41,793 nt of DNA from Candidatus Eisenbacteria bacterium (lineage in GTDB: Bacteria; Eisenbacteria; RBG-16-71-46; JASEGR01), in assembly GCA_030017955.1 (NCBI GenBank), contig JASEGR010000009.1:8786-50578 (forward strand), read 5' to 3'. How positions within the stretch are numbered: the first letter of the stretch is position 1; every line of letters begins with the position of its first letter. The notes under the pieces were generated by a model that was not told where the DNA came from, ran no database searches, and saw only the letters and a program-made list of their open reading frames with translations. The translations under genes were made by a program, and so were the position numbers. Below are positions 27,022-35,617 of this stretch, in pieces.

Positions 27022-28107
27022 TCAGTATCCGGCTCTCTTATCGACGAGATTGAGGAGGGGCCTTCCGCCGAGGAATCGTTTCAGGTTTTCGAGAAACAAC
27101 GCGGTCACTCTCTCCCAGTAGAGAGGAGAAGCTCCCGCGACGTGAGGAGTGAGAATCACATTCGGCAGACGATAGAGCTCGCTTCCTTCCGGGAGCGGTT
27201 CCTTCTCAAAAACATCAAGCCCCGCTCCCCCTATCCAGCCTTTCTTGAGGGCCGTTACGAGGGCTTCTTCTTTGACGGCCGCACCCCTTGAAACGTTGAT
27301 GAAGAAAGGCCCCTTTTTCATTGAGCGGAACTCTTTCTCTCCGAACATTCCTCTCGTTTCGGCTGTGTGCGGAACTAAAACAAGGACGTAATCTGACCGG
27401 GCAAGGACTTCCTTCAGCCTCGCGGTGCCGAAGACTTCATCTCCTAGAGCTTCCGTGTCTTGATCCTGACCGCCCGCGCGGTGCAAGCTCTGTCCTTGCA
27501 GAGTTTCTGATTGCCCGATTGTCTGAAACGGCCTGGTGGAATCCTCAGCGTCAGTGTGGAGATCTGGGGTTTTCCTTACGGCAAGCACTCTCATGCCGAA
27601 AGCTTTGGCTCTCCGTGCGACTTCTTTGCCGATGCCCCCAAAGCCGATTATCCCTATCGTCTTACCGAAAAGCTCGCCGAGTTCCGGCGGCTGAGTCCAG
27701 AGATCGATTCTTCCCCACTTTCCCTCAAGCTGTGCCTCGAGAGCCCTGTTGATCTTTCTCGAATAGGCCAGCATCAATGAAAAGACATGTTCGGAAATAG
27801 GAATCGCCTGGATGCCTTTTGAGTTCGTCAATATGCAGTTACTCTCGACCAGCTCCCTGAACAAGAGGCCGGTGACCCCCGCTCCGGAGCAGTGAACCCA
27901 TTTGAGCTCTTGCGCGCCAAGGAATGCCTCCCGCGGAATCCGCCAGGCGAATGCTATGTCCGAATCCCTGAGTTCCCCGGCGAGATTTTCTGCATTCTTG
28001 AGATGATGCACTGTGCCGCCGGCAAGCACTTTCTCAATTTCGTGGACTCTTTCCTCGGGATAGTTCCAGAGCGGGAAATCGCCGTAGATCGCTATTACAA
28101 GTTTCAA
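27022..28107 (-). CDS. D-2-hydroxyacid dehydrogenase with in-frame palindromic insertion
   Basis: A 361-aa NAD(P)-dependent D-2-hydroxyacid dehydrogenase. The Rossmann glycine motif is IGIIGFGGIG (151-160); catalytic Arg is in NVSRGA (R274), Glu in DVFEKEP (E301 or E303), and His in TPHVAG (H322). It reduces 2-oxoacids to D-2-hydroxyacids; the precise substrate is unknown. Between residues about 183 and 222, where the family has a short loop, is an insertion of about 40 residues (TIGQSETLQGQSLHRAGGQD) coded by palindrome-rich DNA (27442-27561). The frame is kept, so the enzyme may still fold. The start is a TTG at 28107 with only a weak GGGA upstream. It lies 48 bp downstream of the methyltransferase-nuclease gene on the same strand. 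Confidence 0.9.
   Translation of the reverse strand: MKLVIAIYGDFPLWNYPEERVHEIEKVLAGGTVHHLKNAENLAGELRDSDIAFAWRIPREAFLGAQELKWVHCSGAGVTGLLFRELVESNCILTNSKGIQAIPISEHVFSLMLAYSRKINRALEAQLEGKWGRIDLWTQPPELGELFGKTIGIIGFGGIGKEVARRAKAFGMRVLAVRKTPDLHTDAEDSTRPFQTIGQSETLQGQSLHRAGGQDQDTEALGDEVFGTARLKEVLARSDYVLVLVPHTAETRGMFGEKEFRSMKKGPFFINVSRGAAVKEEALVTALKKGWIGGAGLDVFEKEPLPEGSELYRLPNVILTPHVAGASPLYWERVTALFLENLKRFLGGRPLLNLVDKRAGY
27442..27561. repeat. Palindrome-rich in-frame insertion inside the dehydrogenase gene
   Basis: About 120 bp coding for the extra 40 residues. Visible palindromes are ACCGC/GCGGT (27469-27473, 27478-27482) and CTCTG/CAGAG (27488-27492, 27499-27503), with the overlapping pair GCAAG/CTTGC. 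The structure recalls Rickettsia palindromic elements, which insert in frame in coding genes. Boundaries are approximate. Confidence 0.5.
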
Positions 28108-28155
28108 GGTGTATGTTTCCCGTGCACGGGGGTATTCCGCGAAGATACGTAGAGG

Positions 28156-30753
28156 CTACCTTCTACCCGGAAGTTTTTTCCCTCCGGCTGACTCGGGCAG
28201 GCCTAACTTGAGCTGAGACCTGTCCTTCACTTGTCCCGCCATAGGTCTGTCGAGGCTTGTCGCAACGATCGCGTCAACGTCGAGTTTTCCACGGTGTTTC
28301 TGGTATCCCTGCTCAAGATTTTCGAAAAAGACAGGTTTCCAAGAATCTGCCAGGTATCGCTCACCGAATAAAGGAGAGCGAAGCTTGCGAGCCAATTGAT
28401 TTCTTCGTTCAAAGGGAGTAACTAGATATTTGGGAACCGAGGAATCTACGTTGGACCCTCGCTTGAGAGCTTCGGTCATCGAAGTGGTTGTCTCAATCTC
28501 GAAAACAGCTTCCACCGCGCCACCTTTGAGCCACAGGACATCAATATTCTCAACCTCGTCGAGATTCTTGGCATTGCTGAGCTTTTGGAGCGACGATTTG
28601 GAAACGAACTGCCGCAGTTCTCCTTCCCGGTCAGAGAACCCCTCTGCCAGCGGGTCTCCCTGTTCCTTGCGGCCTATCCATATCTCGTAACCGTGAGCCT
28701 TGCCGACTTCGGCCAGGACGATGATCATTCGAGTATGCATCCTTCTGATCGTCTCGCGGTTATATTCGGGCTTCAGCATCCATTCGCCCTTGCCTACAGG
28801 TCGGGCATACGCCTCGAGGGCTTCCTTAATGCTGATAGAATCCGTGGTGAGGGCATTCGGAAACTCCTCGCTGATTGCCTTCCACATATCAGTGAAAGTG
28901 ACTCGCCCCCGTTCTTGAAGCTTCCTCAGAACTGTCTGTTCAACTCGCTCCGAGAGCGGCACGGTCTGCAAACGCGGGATGCTTGAGGGATCCTTGAACC
29001 ACCATGCTTTGCCTTCAGTCCCTCCAATAGCCACAGAAACCAGAATGAACTCCCGGTCCAGTTGGTTTTCAAGTGCGGTCTTGACGTCCAATCCAGCTCG
29101 CAGTTCAGAGAAGTAGCCATTTTTGGCCAGCTCCGGATCAATCGCGTTGATGAGAATCGTATAAGGCGTTGGCTCGGCGCGTTCAGCAAGCACACGCTTG
29201 GCTGTTTCCAACACGATGCGCTCAAACCGTGCGGCATCTATTTCCTCGGGAGGAACCGCCTTTCCCGTGGTCTTTGGTTTGTGGAATCGAAGATAGAAGT
29301 CACCCTGAGCAGAGCCGAAGGGTTGCAAAAGGGACTTTGCCGAAGGACGCGCCAGCTCTTGATGGTAGATCTTCTTCAAATCCAAGCCTGCCATGACACA
29401 TGCATAGATCGTTGCATTTCGGACTTTGAACGTCGGATTGTGGAAGGTCAATGTCAGATGAGCATCAGGCTTAAGCACATCATGCATCCTTCGAAACGCA
29501 TTACGGAGGAGGGCGTGATACACATCAAACGGCTTGTGCTGACGTTCGTTTCGGACAACTTCCTTCGCAAGGATCCTGTCCAGATAATCGGCGTTCTTCT
29601 TAAGCCAGGCAACCCAAAGATAGGCCAGCTCCCCATATTGCACAGACGCGTCGTAAGGCGGATCGGTAAAGACATAGTCCACGCATTGACCGTGATTTTC
29701 GGCCATCTCTTTCATCAAGTCCAGGCAATCACCACCATGGATGTACACATCTGCCCGGTCTTCAAGCACCTCCTCAACCGTCTTTCCAATCCGAATTGAC
29801 GAGAAGAATCGGTTGGATTCCTCCTTTGCCCTGATAAGCCCCTGATGTCCCATCACGGCGCTTTCGAACTTTTCCCAGACATTCTGTTCCATATGGGGTC
29901 CCGAAGGGTACCAGTAGCTATGATGTATCCAGGCTGAACTAAACGGAGTGAAGTGTCCGGCTTCTGAGATCGGACACATATTTGTGCACAGATGCACCAT
30001 CGATGTGAACGCAATCTTCAAGAAATCCTGCAGGTCGCGCTTGGGCTCGTCTTCGATAGCCTCCATCAGCCAGGCAAGCGCGGTCAGGTTTCGCTTTGTG
30101 AAAAGTTGATCAAGCGATTCGTACTGCTGTTTCTCTTTGAACGGCGTGCCATCGGGATAGTAGAGCCGGTTGCGCGGATACCAGGCCTTACTCCGCATAC
30201 GTTCAATCTTCTCAAGAAGAGCTTTGTCAGCTCGATTTGGGCCGCAATCCTTTTCCTGCCGATCGCCGCAGGATGGACAAGCCTCGTACCGGATTTCCAC
30301 GCACTGGCCGCCGTCCCAAACAGCGCAGGTAAACGGGAATGTGTGGCGACACTTACGGCAGCTCGTCTCGTATAGTTTAAGAATGCGACCTTTCGCACGT
30401 TTCTCAACTCGTTCAAAAGCTTGTCTCAACTGCTCCAGATCGATGGGCTTTATCGTAAGGCGGGTAATTTCAGCAGCAATCGGAAGGAGATCGCAGACAA
30501 TCGCCTTCCGGCCTGCTCTGAGTGCCTCCATCGCGACCACCCCACTACCCGCGAACGGATCCAAAACTATTCCGCCCTCAGGACAGTAGGTTTTGATGTA
30601 TTCACCCACAACATTCCAGGTTTTTCTTCCCCAGAATTTGTGCCAAACGTACATTGGCGTGTGGGCTAACGGAGGTATCTGCTGGCTTATGTGTTTTGGG
30701 TCTCGAGCGGAAGAGGGGGCCGGTGCTTGCTTGACTCGTCTCTTGGATTTCAC
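28156..30753 (-). CDS. DNA methyltransferase fused to a C-terminal nuclease-like domain
   Basis: An 865-aa protein. AdoMet motif LDPFAGSG (64-71) precedes a zinc-ribbon-like insertion (C132, C135, C143, C159, C162) and catalytic motif TDPPYDAS (363-370), so it is an amino-type DNA methyltransferase of the large DUF1156-like group (FWGRKTWNVV and SAQGDFYLRF also fit). After about residue 500 come a helical linker, a probable winged helix (600-660), and a C-terminal domain with GYEIWIGRKEQ (688-698), IDVLW (737-741) and FEIETTTS (751-758). The D...E-x-E pattern resembles degenerate PD-(D/E)XK restriction folds. The start GTG at 30753 overlaps the stop of the RadC-like gene in a GTGA junction. 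Methylation, targeting and perhaps cleavage in one chain suggest a single-protein restriction-type system. The nuclease assignment is inference. Confidence 0.82.
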   Translation of the reverse strand: MKSKRRVKQAPAPSSARDPKHISQQIPPLAHTPMYVWHKFWGRKTWNVVGEYIKTYCPEGGIVLDPFAGSGVVAMEALRAGRKAIVCDLLPIAAEITRLTIKPIDLEQLRQAFERVEKRAKGRILKLYETSCRKCRHTFPFTCAVWDGGQCVEIRYEACPSCGDRQEKDCGPNRADKALLEKIERMRSKAWYPRNRLYYPDGTPFKEKQQYESLDQLFTKRNLTALAWLMEAIEDEPKRDLQDFLKIAFTSMVHLCTNMCPISEAGHFTPFSSAWIHHSYWYPSGPHMEQNVWEKFESAVMGHQGLIRAKEESNRFFSSIRIGKTVEEVLEDRADVYIHGGDCLDLMKEMAENHGQCVDYVFTDPPYDASVQYGELAYLWVAWLKKNADYLDRILAKEVVRNERQHKPFDVYHALLRNAFRRMHDVLKPDAHLTLTFHNPTFKVRNATIYACVMAGLDLKKIYHQELARPSAKSLLQPFGSAQGDFYLRFHKPKTTGKAVPPEEIDAARFERIVLETAKRVLAERAEPTPYTILINAIDPELAKNGYFSELRAGLDVKTALENQLDREFILVSVAIGGTEGKAWWFKDPSSIPRLQTVPLSERVEQTVLRKLQERGRVTFTDMWKAISEEFPNALTTDSISIKEALEAYARPVGKGEWMLKPEYNRETIRRMHTRMIIVLAEVGKAHGYEIWIGRKEQGDPLAEGFSDREGELRQFVSKSSLQKLSNAKNLDEVENIDVLWLKGGAVEAVFEIETTTSMTEALKRGSNVDSSVPKYLVTPFERRNQLARKLRSPLFGERYLADSWKPVFFENLEQGYQKHRGKLDVDAIVATSLDRPMAGQVKDRSQLKLGLPESAGGKKLPGRR

Positions 30754-31397
30754 GACAGAGCGTCGGCGACTCGTTTACCAACCTCAAGTGCAGCGATGAT
30801 GCGGATAATCTTTACAGAGTTCAGCCCCTTGATGCGGAGCTCCTCGCCCAAGAACTGTCCGAAAAGTCCCAGAATGGTGCCATCGAACCGGGCAAGAAGA
30901 TCTTTGGCGATTACTTTCGGTGGTCGTCCGCGCACCCCCGAGCCGATAATTGTGGCAAGCAGGTCTACATCATCGGGTTCTTTGGGCTGCGGCTCTGAAT
31001 CTGACGGCGGTTGAGGGGTCTGAAAAAGACCATCTTCAATACTTGGGCTTGACCAGCTCAATTTGTAGGCGCGATAACGTTTTCTGCCAATCTCAATCGC
31101 TGCCATAATGCGTGATGCCTTCCGACGGCCGAGACCGGCTATCTTGGCTAGATCCTCAACGGTGGCTTCCCGGTGGATTCCGTACAGGCCGATATAAATG
31201 TCGAGCACTGCATTCGCAATGCTGGTCGCGGGGCGCCCTGCTGTGCCTGAGCCGATCAAAATCGCCAGTAACTCATATTGCTTGAGGGTGTGGGATCCAA
31301 GCTCGACGAGTTTTCCTCCTGGATGGCTCCATCTCTTTTCTTGCTGAGAGGATTTCTCGGAGGGGACTGCCGAGCTAGACGCGGCCCGATCATTCAT
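30750..31397 (-). CDS. RadC-like protein with two UPF0758 helix-hairpin-helix domains, no JAMM domain
   Basis: A 215-aa protein. Two copies of the RadC N-terminal domain are visible: residues about 38-108 (YELLAILIGSGTAGRPATSI...KIAGLGRRKASRIMAAIEIG) and about 143-213 (LLATIIGSGVRGRPPKVI...RIKGLNSVKIIRIIAALEVG). Each ends in a helix-hairpin-helix DNA-binding motif. They are joined by a Pro/Ser-rich linker. The C-terminal JAMM/MPN metalloprotease-like domain of true RadC is absent. It is the first gene of a pair, overlapping the methyltransferase-nuclease gene by four bases. A promoter ends six bases before its ATG, predicting a leaderless mRNA. It may supply DNA binding or substrate sensing for the fusion protein; this is inference. 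Confidence 0.8.
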   Translation of the reverse strand: MNDRAASSSAVPSEKSSQQEKRWSHPGGKLVELGSHTLKQYELLAILIGSGTAGRPATSIANAVLDIYIGLYGIHREATVEDLAKIAGLGRRKASRIMAAIEIGRKRYRAYKLSWSSPSIEDGLFQTPQPPSDSEPQPKEPDDVDLLATIIGSGVRGRPPKVIAKDLLARFDGTILGLFGQFLGEELRIKGLNSVKIIRIIAALEVGKRVADALS

Positions 31398-31403
31398 ATC
31401 TTT

Positions 31404-31432
31404 ATCTTATCCACCGTGGGGGAAGCGGTCAA
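31404..31432 (-). promoter_or_regulatory. Promoter of the RadC-like/methyltransferase cassette (leaderless type)
   Basis: Minus strand -35 TTGACC (31427-31432), 17-bp spacer, -10 TAAGAT (31404-31409), then AAAGAT and the ATG at 31397. There is no Shine-Dalgarno. Confidence 0.65.
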
Positions 31433-31609
31433 GGACTTTGCGGATGGTCACTTTGCTTCGAAGTTGCAGCAGCGGACAGCCACGAGGTCTCCCGTCCTAA
31501 GAGACATCGTCTAACCATTGTGCTGGAAGTCTCATTCGACAACGCTGGGGCTGAATCCGGCAGAATGCCCATCGCTTCAACGAGCATGAACTGTCACGAT
31601 TCCAAGAAG

Positions 31610-31638
31610 AAAGGGAAGAGCGCTTTGCCCTTCCCTTT
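31610..31638 (-). terminator. Intrinsic terminator of the metalloprotease gene
   Basis: Perfect 9-bp stem AAAGGGAAG/CTTCCCTTT (31610-31618, 31630-31638), 11-base loop, followed on the minus strand by a T-rich run (TTTCTTCTT). It starts 28 bp after the stop of the leftward metalloprotease gene. Confidence 0.75.
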
Positions 31639-31665
31639 TCAATGTCATGCTGCGCGGGTCGTTCG

Positions 31666-34359
31666 TTATTTCAGCAGGACGACTTTCTTCGTGCTCACGA
31701 AGCTTCCAGAGAGAAGCTTTGCAAGATAGACCCCGGCCGGAAGCTCGGCTCCCCTGTCGTCTCTTCCGTTCCAGGTCAAGTTGTGCCACCCGGCATTGAC
31801 TCTCTGATCCAGGACCGTCCTGACCAGTCTGCCTCTCGTGTCGAACACGGCTAGGTGCACATCTCCTTCAGCTGGGAGAGCGATCCTGAAGATTGTCTCG
31901 CTGTTGAACGGATTCGGATAGGCCTGTGCAAACTCGAATCGAGCCGGTATGGGATCGATCCTTGAGACGACACCTACCGACTTTTCGATCGTGAAGAGCG
32001 AATCGCTCACGTCCTGACCCATGTTGAGTGTCTTGTCGTATGCTTCCACTTTTATCTTGCACTGACTCACGGATGTGTCAGGCAGGAGCCAGAAGAAGCT
32101 TCCATCGTTCACTTCGTTCCTGGCGACAGTATCCGGATAGGTTGCTCCCCCATCCGTTGAGAAGAGGATGTGGATGCTTGCTGTGTCGCCCGGAGTTGCG
32201 TCGGTAACGGTCCAGGTAACGGAGTGCAACGTTCCGCTGGTCCAGGTCTCGCCGCCATTTGGTGTCAGGACGGTGACGGACGGGGAGTAGGCGTCCTGGA
32301 TTGTGAACACGGCATTACTCACATCTTCACCTGTGTTAAGGGCGCGGTCGTACGCCCTTACTTTTATCTTGCACTGGGTTGACGGAAGATTCGAGACTGT
32401 CCAGGAATAGATTCCATCATTTGTTTCTCCGTGAGCCAGAGTGACCGGATAGGTTGCCCCGCCATCCGTCGAAAGGTAGATGCTTGTCGAATCAACAACC
32501 GTGCTGTCTGTGGCTGTCCACGTAACATCGTGGCTGGTCCCCGAAAGCCAGGATTCCCCGCCGTTTGGAGAAACGACAACGGCCAGAGGCGGATAAGCAT
32601 CCGGAGTTATGTCGAGCGTGATATTGCCTCCTGCCTCGGCTATGTTCGTCACCGCAACATACCTGTTACATCCATAGTAGGAGCTGCTGTTTGGGGTAGT
32701 AGAAGCGTTAAAGGTGGTTTTTCCGGAAAATGATGAATAGAAATCGCCTGCGTTTCCGCCAGATAAGTTGAGCTCCAATTCATAGAGGCCGTCCGCCTGT
32801 TCAACGGAAATGCCGTACCACTTCTCTCCATTTGAACCATTTGGTGGAAGCAAGCCGCACTTGCAGTTCATCTTTCCAACATATACGCCGCCCGATACAC
32901 ACTCCGCTTCATTCGGCCGCCAGTATGTTCTGTCGAAAACATTCTCGTCCACATGCCAAATAAGCAGACCGTGCGCATTGGCAGTCATCCTTATGAATCC
33001 CTGATCAAATCCCAACTGCTGTCTGTTCTCAAGGAGCCAATATTCCTTGCCAGAGGTGCCCCACTGTTCGACCTTCAACATCGAACCTGTTGGAGTATTC
33101 TTGATGGGGGGGAGAGTCACCCCCGTTGTACTTTGGGTGATCGCTGTTGGTGTGACGAAGCCAAGCTCAGCAATTCCCCAAGCACTTGGATGAGCAGGCG
33201 CGTTTCCCGCATTGTCCGGATAGACGTTGGGATGACGATTCCAGCTTCCGCCTGCCATGAGACTGAACCGGCCAGTGCCCTGTGATTGATAACCGTAATC
33301 ATATTCGTCGGGCAGGCCGAGTACGTGTCCAAACTCATGAGCATAAACCCCAACCGTCGGGAGGAATGGTCCTGTAACTGCACCGCCATAACCGGTCGTA
33401 TTGCCTCCACACTCAGGCTCCATTGAATAGTCATCTATTGTGACTCCATCCAGCGTTACAGCGTAACTCCCAAGACCCCAGGCATGGGACCAGATAACTG
33501 CTGGGTCACCGCTCCACTCTGCCCCGGTCCCCGAATGAACTATGAAAAGGTTCTGAACAACACCACCGACTGCATATTGCGAGAAATCAACAAGTGGGTC
33601 GGCAGCTATACAGGCATGTCTTGTCAGTCCCTGAGCGTTGGTCGGATATGGCCCAAAACCGTTATCGTGGATACCGTCGTTCTGGCAATAGTAGGTGTAT
33701 GCATTCGGTACGGTCACCCATCCAACACTGCTGGGAAGGTTTAACGTAACTATGTCAACGTTGTCATAGGAGATTTCCTTCAAGAAGTTCTTTAGTGTGC
33801 GATTGGTGGTTGTGTCTGCTCCCCCGCGAATGTAGCTTGTCCCGAAAATCATGCTGTCGAAGACCCCGGGGGAGTACCTGGTCGCTGGCCCTCCGGGCGG
33901 GTTTGTCGTGAATTTGACAAGGATGACGAGTGCCTTGAGCGTTGTCGTACTGGTCGCGTTCAACTGTGCCGGTCTTTGAACGCGATTAACTCTGGAACCG
34001 GGTTGAGAGACAAACGCGGCCTCTGTTCGGGCGTAAGGGACCTTAAGTCCGCGAGCGTGATAAGACTGAACAAGGTCCGGGTCAAGGGGCATGAGAACTG
34101 GCCTATCTTGTGAGGATTTCAGGTTCTCCCCGCCCGATGCTTGTGCCGAAGGGCTGGAAGCAGGTAATGAGAACGCCTCTGACAGGAAAAAGCTGGCACC
34201 CGGACTCCTCTCCGGGGCCGGAGACAGAGCTGTCGGGATGAACAAAGCGATCAGGGCTAGGACGGCGAAGGGAGTCAGAAGAACTAGGGCGTATCTATTG
34301 AAAATTGAAAGGGTTAAAGCCTTTTGCTGCGAGCCTGCGGTCCTGGCACAACGTTTCAT
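31666..34359 (-). CDS. Exported M6-type zinc metalloprotease with Ig-like repeats and sorting tail
   Basis: An 897-aa secreted protease. After a membrane/signal segment (about 18-45) and a pro-region comes an M6 (immune inhibitor A-like) domain with zinc motif HEFGHVLGLPD near residues 339-349 and a downstream Met-turn-like FSLMAGGSW. Two Ig-like repeats follow (each with PNGGE.W.SGT.H.VTWT and STDGGATYP), and the C-terminus is a FlgD-like domain (YPNPFNSETIFRI...GVYLAKL...KKVVLLK) also seen on the phosphatase in this window. It probably degrades extracellular protein. The ATG at 34359 has AAGGAG upstream; the open frame from 34452 lacks a ribosome site. Transcription is from the promoter at 34443-34471, and a terminator follows at 31610-31638. 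Confidence 0.92.
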   Translation of the reverse strand: MKRCARTAGSQQKALTLSIFNRYALVLLTPFAVLALIALFIPTALSPAPERSPGASFFLSEAFSLPASSPSAQASGGENLKSSQDRPVLMPLDPDLVQSYHARGLKVPYARTEAAFVSQPGSRVNRVQRPAQLNATSTTTLKALVILVKFTTNPPGGPATRYSPGVFDSMIFGTSYIRGGADTTTNRTLKNFLKEISYDNVDIVTLNLPSSVGWVTVPNAYTYYCQNDGIHDNGFGPYPTNAQGLTRHACIAADPLVDFSQYAVGGVVQNLFIVHSGTGAEWSGDPAVIWSHAWGLGSYAVTLDGVTIDDYSMEPECGGNTTGYGGAVTGPFLPTVGVYAHEFGHVLGLPDEYDYGYQSQGTGRFSLMAGGSWNRHPNVYPDNAGNAPAHPSAWGIAELGFVTPTAITQSTTGVTLPPIKNTPTGSMLKVEQWGTSGKEYWLLENRQQLGFDQGFIRMTANAHGLLIWHVDENVFDRTYWRPNEAECVSGGVYVGKMNCKCGLLPPNGSNGEKWYGISVEQADGLYELELNLSGGNAGDFYSSFSGKTTFNASTTPNSSSYYGCNRYVAVTNIAEAGGNITLDITPDAYPPLAVVVSPNGGESWLSGTSHDVTWTATDSTVVDSTSIYLSTDGGATYPVTLAHGETNDGIYSWTVSNLPSTQCKIKVRAYDRALNTGEDVSNAVFTIQDAYSPSVTVLTPNGGETWTSGTLHSVTWTVTDATPGDTASIHILFSTDGGATYPDTVARNEVNDGSFFWLLPDTSVSQCKIKVEAYDKTLNMGQDVSDSLFTIEKSVGVVSRIDPIPARFEFAQAYPNPFNSETIFRIALPAEGDVHLAVFDTRGRLVRTVLDQRVNAGWHNLTWNGRDDRGAELPAGVYLAKLLSGSFVSTKKVVLLK

Positions 34360-34442
34360 CTCTCTCTCCTTTTCCTTGAGCAAGTTGCCAAAATCTCTTC
34401 GGGAGGGATTCTTGTAGGCATTCAAGTGATATACAACAGCTA

Positions 34443-34471
34443 ATTTTACCATGAATTCCCGCCAAACTCAA
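34443..34471 (-). promoter_or_regulatory. Promoter of the metalloprotease gene
   Basis: Minus strand -35 TTGAGT (34466-34471), 17-bp spacer, -10 TAAAAT (34443-34448), predicting a leader of about 75 nt. It is overlapped by a perfect inverted repeat (34453-34479). Confidence 0.65.
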
Positions 34472-34479
34472 GGGAATTC
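34453..34479. promoter_or_regulatory. Inverted repeat over the metalloprotease promoter, candidate operator
   Basis: GAATTCCC (34453-34460) and GGGAATTC (34472-34479), separated by 11 bases, lie across the spacer and -35 of the promoter. The spacing of the two arms is about two helical turns, as expected for a dimeric regulator site. No regulator gene is adjacent. Confidence 0.5.
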
Positions 34480-34659
34480 GGCCTGGGCAGAAATCCGAGG
34501 CGCAACGGGGTGGTTAAGACGCAAAATCAACAGGATAAATGGGGGATGTGACCTGCTCTTGCAGGTCCAACGAGCAGTGAGAGCCAGCACCGGTGGGACC
34601 ACGGAGGGCATCGCCCGCTCAATGGCCAGGGAAACACTCTTCAAGAATTCAATATAGTT
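34480..34659. other. Intergenic DNA between protease and pxpC
   Basis: No gene or clear terminator is seen. It receives transcripts only from the pxpABC side. Confidence 0.4.
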
Positions 34660-35577
34660 TCAGATTGCCGGATTGTCAATGGGTATCGACATCTGAGTGC
34701 GCAGGACGGCCTGGGCCTCGGCGATACTGACTGCTTCAAACCGAACATGATCGCCAGGCAGGCACTGGGCCGTGAGCGGCAGGTCGGCCCGGATGATGGT
34801 CGCGATTTTGGGATAGCCCCCGGTTGTCGGATGATCGACCATCAGTGCGATTGGCTGGCCGTCCCCCGGAATCTGAACACTGCCGGTGACTACTCCATCG
34901 GAGACAATATCAACCTGATTGCGGTGGGCCACCAGTGGGCCCCGAAGCCGACAGCCCATCCGGTTGGAAGCCGCAGTGACCTCGTATTCAGAGTTGAGGA
35001 ACGTTGCCAATCCCTTTGCTGTGAAGCAATCATCCTGCGGTCCAAGCACGACACGCAATGTTGGGTGAGGCGAATAGAGAGGCCGGGCTGAGCGGGGCCA
35101 GGTTTTCCCTGCACAGAGCGCCGGATTGTCCTTCATCGGACCGAGCGGCAGCTTATCTCCTGTCCGCAGCGGGCGGCCTTCAAGACCTCCGAGCCCGCCC
35201 GTCAAGTAAGTAGCCCGCGAATTCAAAAAGTCTTTGACAGCGATGCCCCCTGAGATAGCGAGATAGGCGCGGGCGCCGCTCCGCCGTTCACCGAAGCGGA
35301 TCTCGCATCCGGCAGGTACCGGGGCTGAACACCAGGCCGGCAGTGGAGAGTTTCCCACCGATATCTCGAATTCCGCTCCGCATGCAGCTATGAGACATTC
35401 GCAGGATGCGCGAAGCACTGGCCCGGCGACGCCGGGATCGTTGCCCACGAGAATGTTGGCCGCCCGCAACGCGAACGGGTCGGCCGGACCGGCTGGCGGA
35501 ACTCCAAAGCGCGCCCAACCGGCACGGCCCGAGTCCTGAACCGTTGTGAGCAATCCTGCCCGGACAACTTCAAGCAT
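34660..35577 (-). CDS. pxpC: 5-oxoprolinase subunit C (biotin-dependent carboxyltransferase-like, KipA family)
   Basis: A 305-aa protein starting MLEVVRAGLLTTVQDSGRAGWARFGVPPAGPAD, the hallmark of the family, with YLAISGGIAV, GGLGGLEGRPL and the C-terminal GDGQPIALMVDHPTTGGYPKIA. With PxpA and PxpB it hydrolyses ATP to open 5-oxoproline (pyroglutamate) to glutamate. The ATG at 35577 follows CGGAGATCGC. The gap to pxpB is 40 bp, and all three genes run leftward in the order A-B-C. GC is higher than in flanking genes. Confidence 0.92.
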   Translation of the reverse strand: MLEVVRAGLLTTVQDSGRAGWARFGVPPAGPADPFALRAANILVGNDPGVAGPVLRASCECLIAACGAEFEISVGNSPLPAWCSAPVPAGCEIRFGERRSGARAYLAISGGIAVKDFLNSRATYLTGGLGGLEGRPLRTGDKLPLGPMKDNPALCAGKTWPRSARPLYSPHPTLRVVLGPQDDCFTAKGLATFLNSEYEVTAASNRMGCRLRGPLVAHRNQVDIVSDGVVTGSVQIPGDGQPIALMVDHPTTGGYPKIATIIRADLPLTAQCLPGDHVRFEAVSIAEAQAVLRTQMSIPIDNPAI

Positions 35578-35617
35578 GCGATCTCCGCAGTGCATGAGAA
35601 GCTCCAGATTTTCCGGA

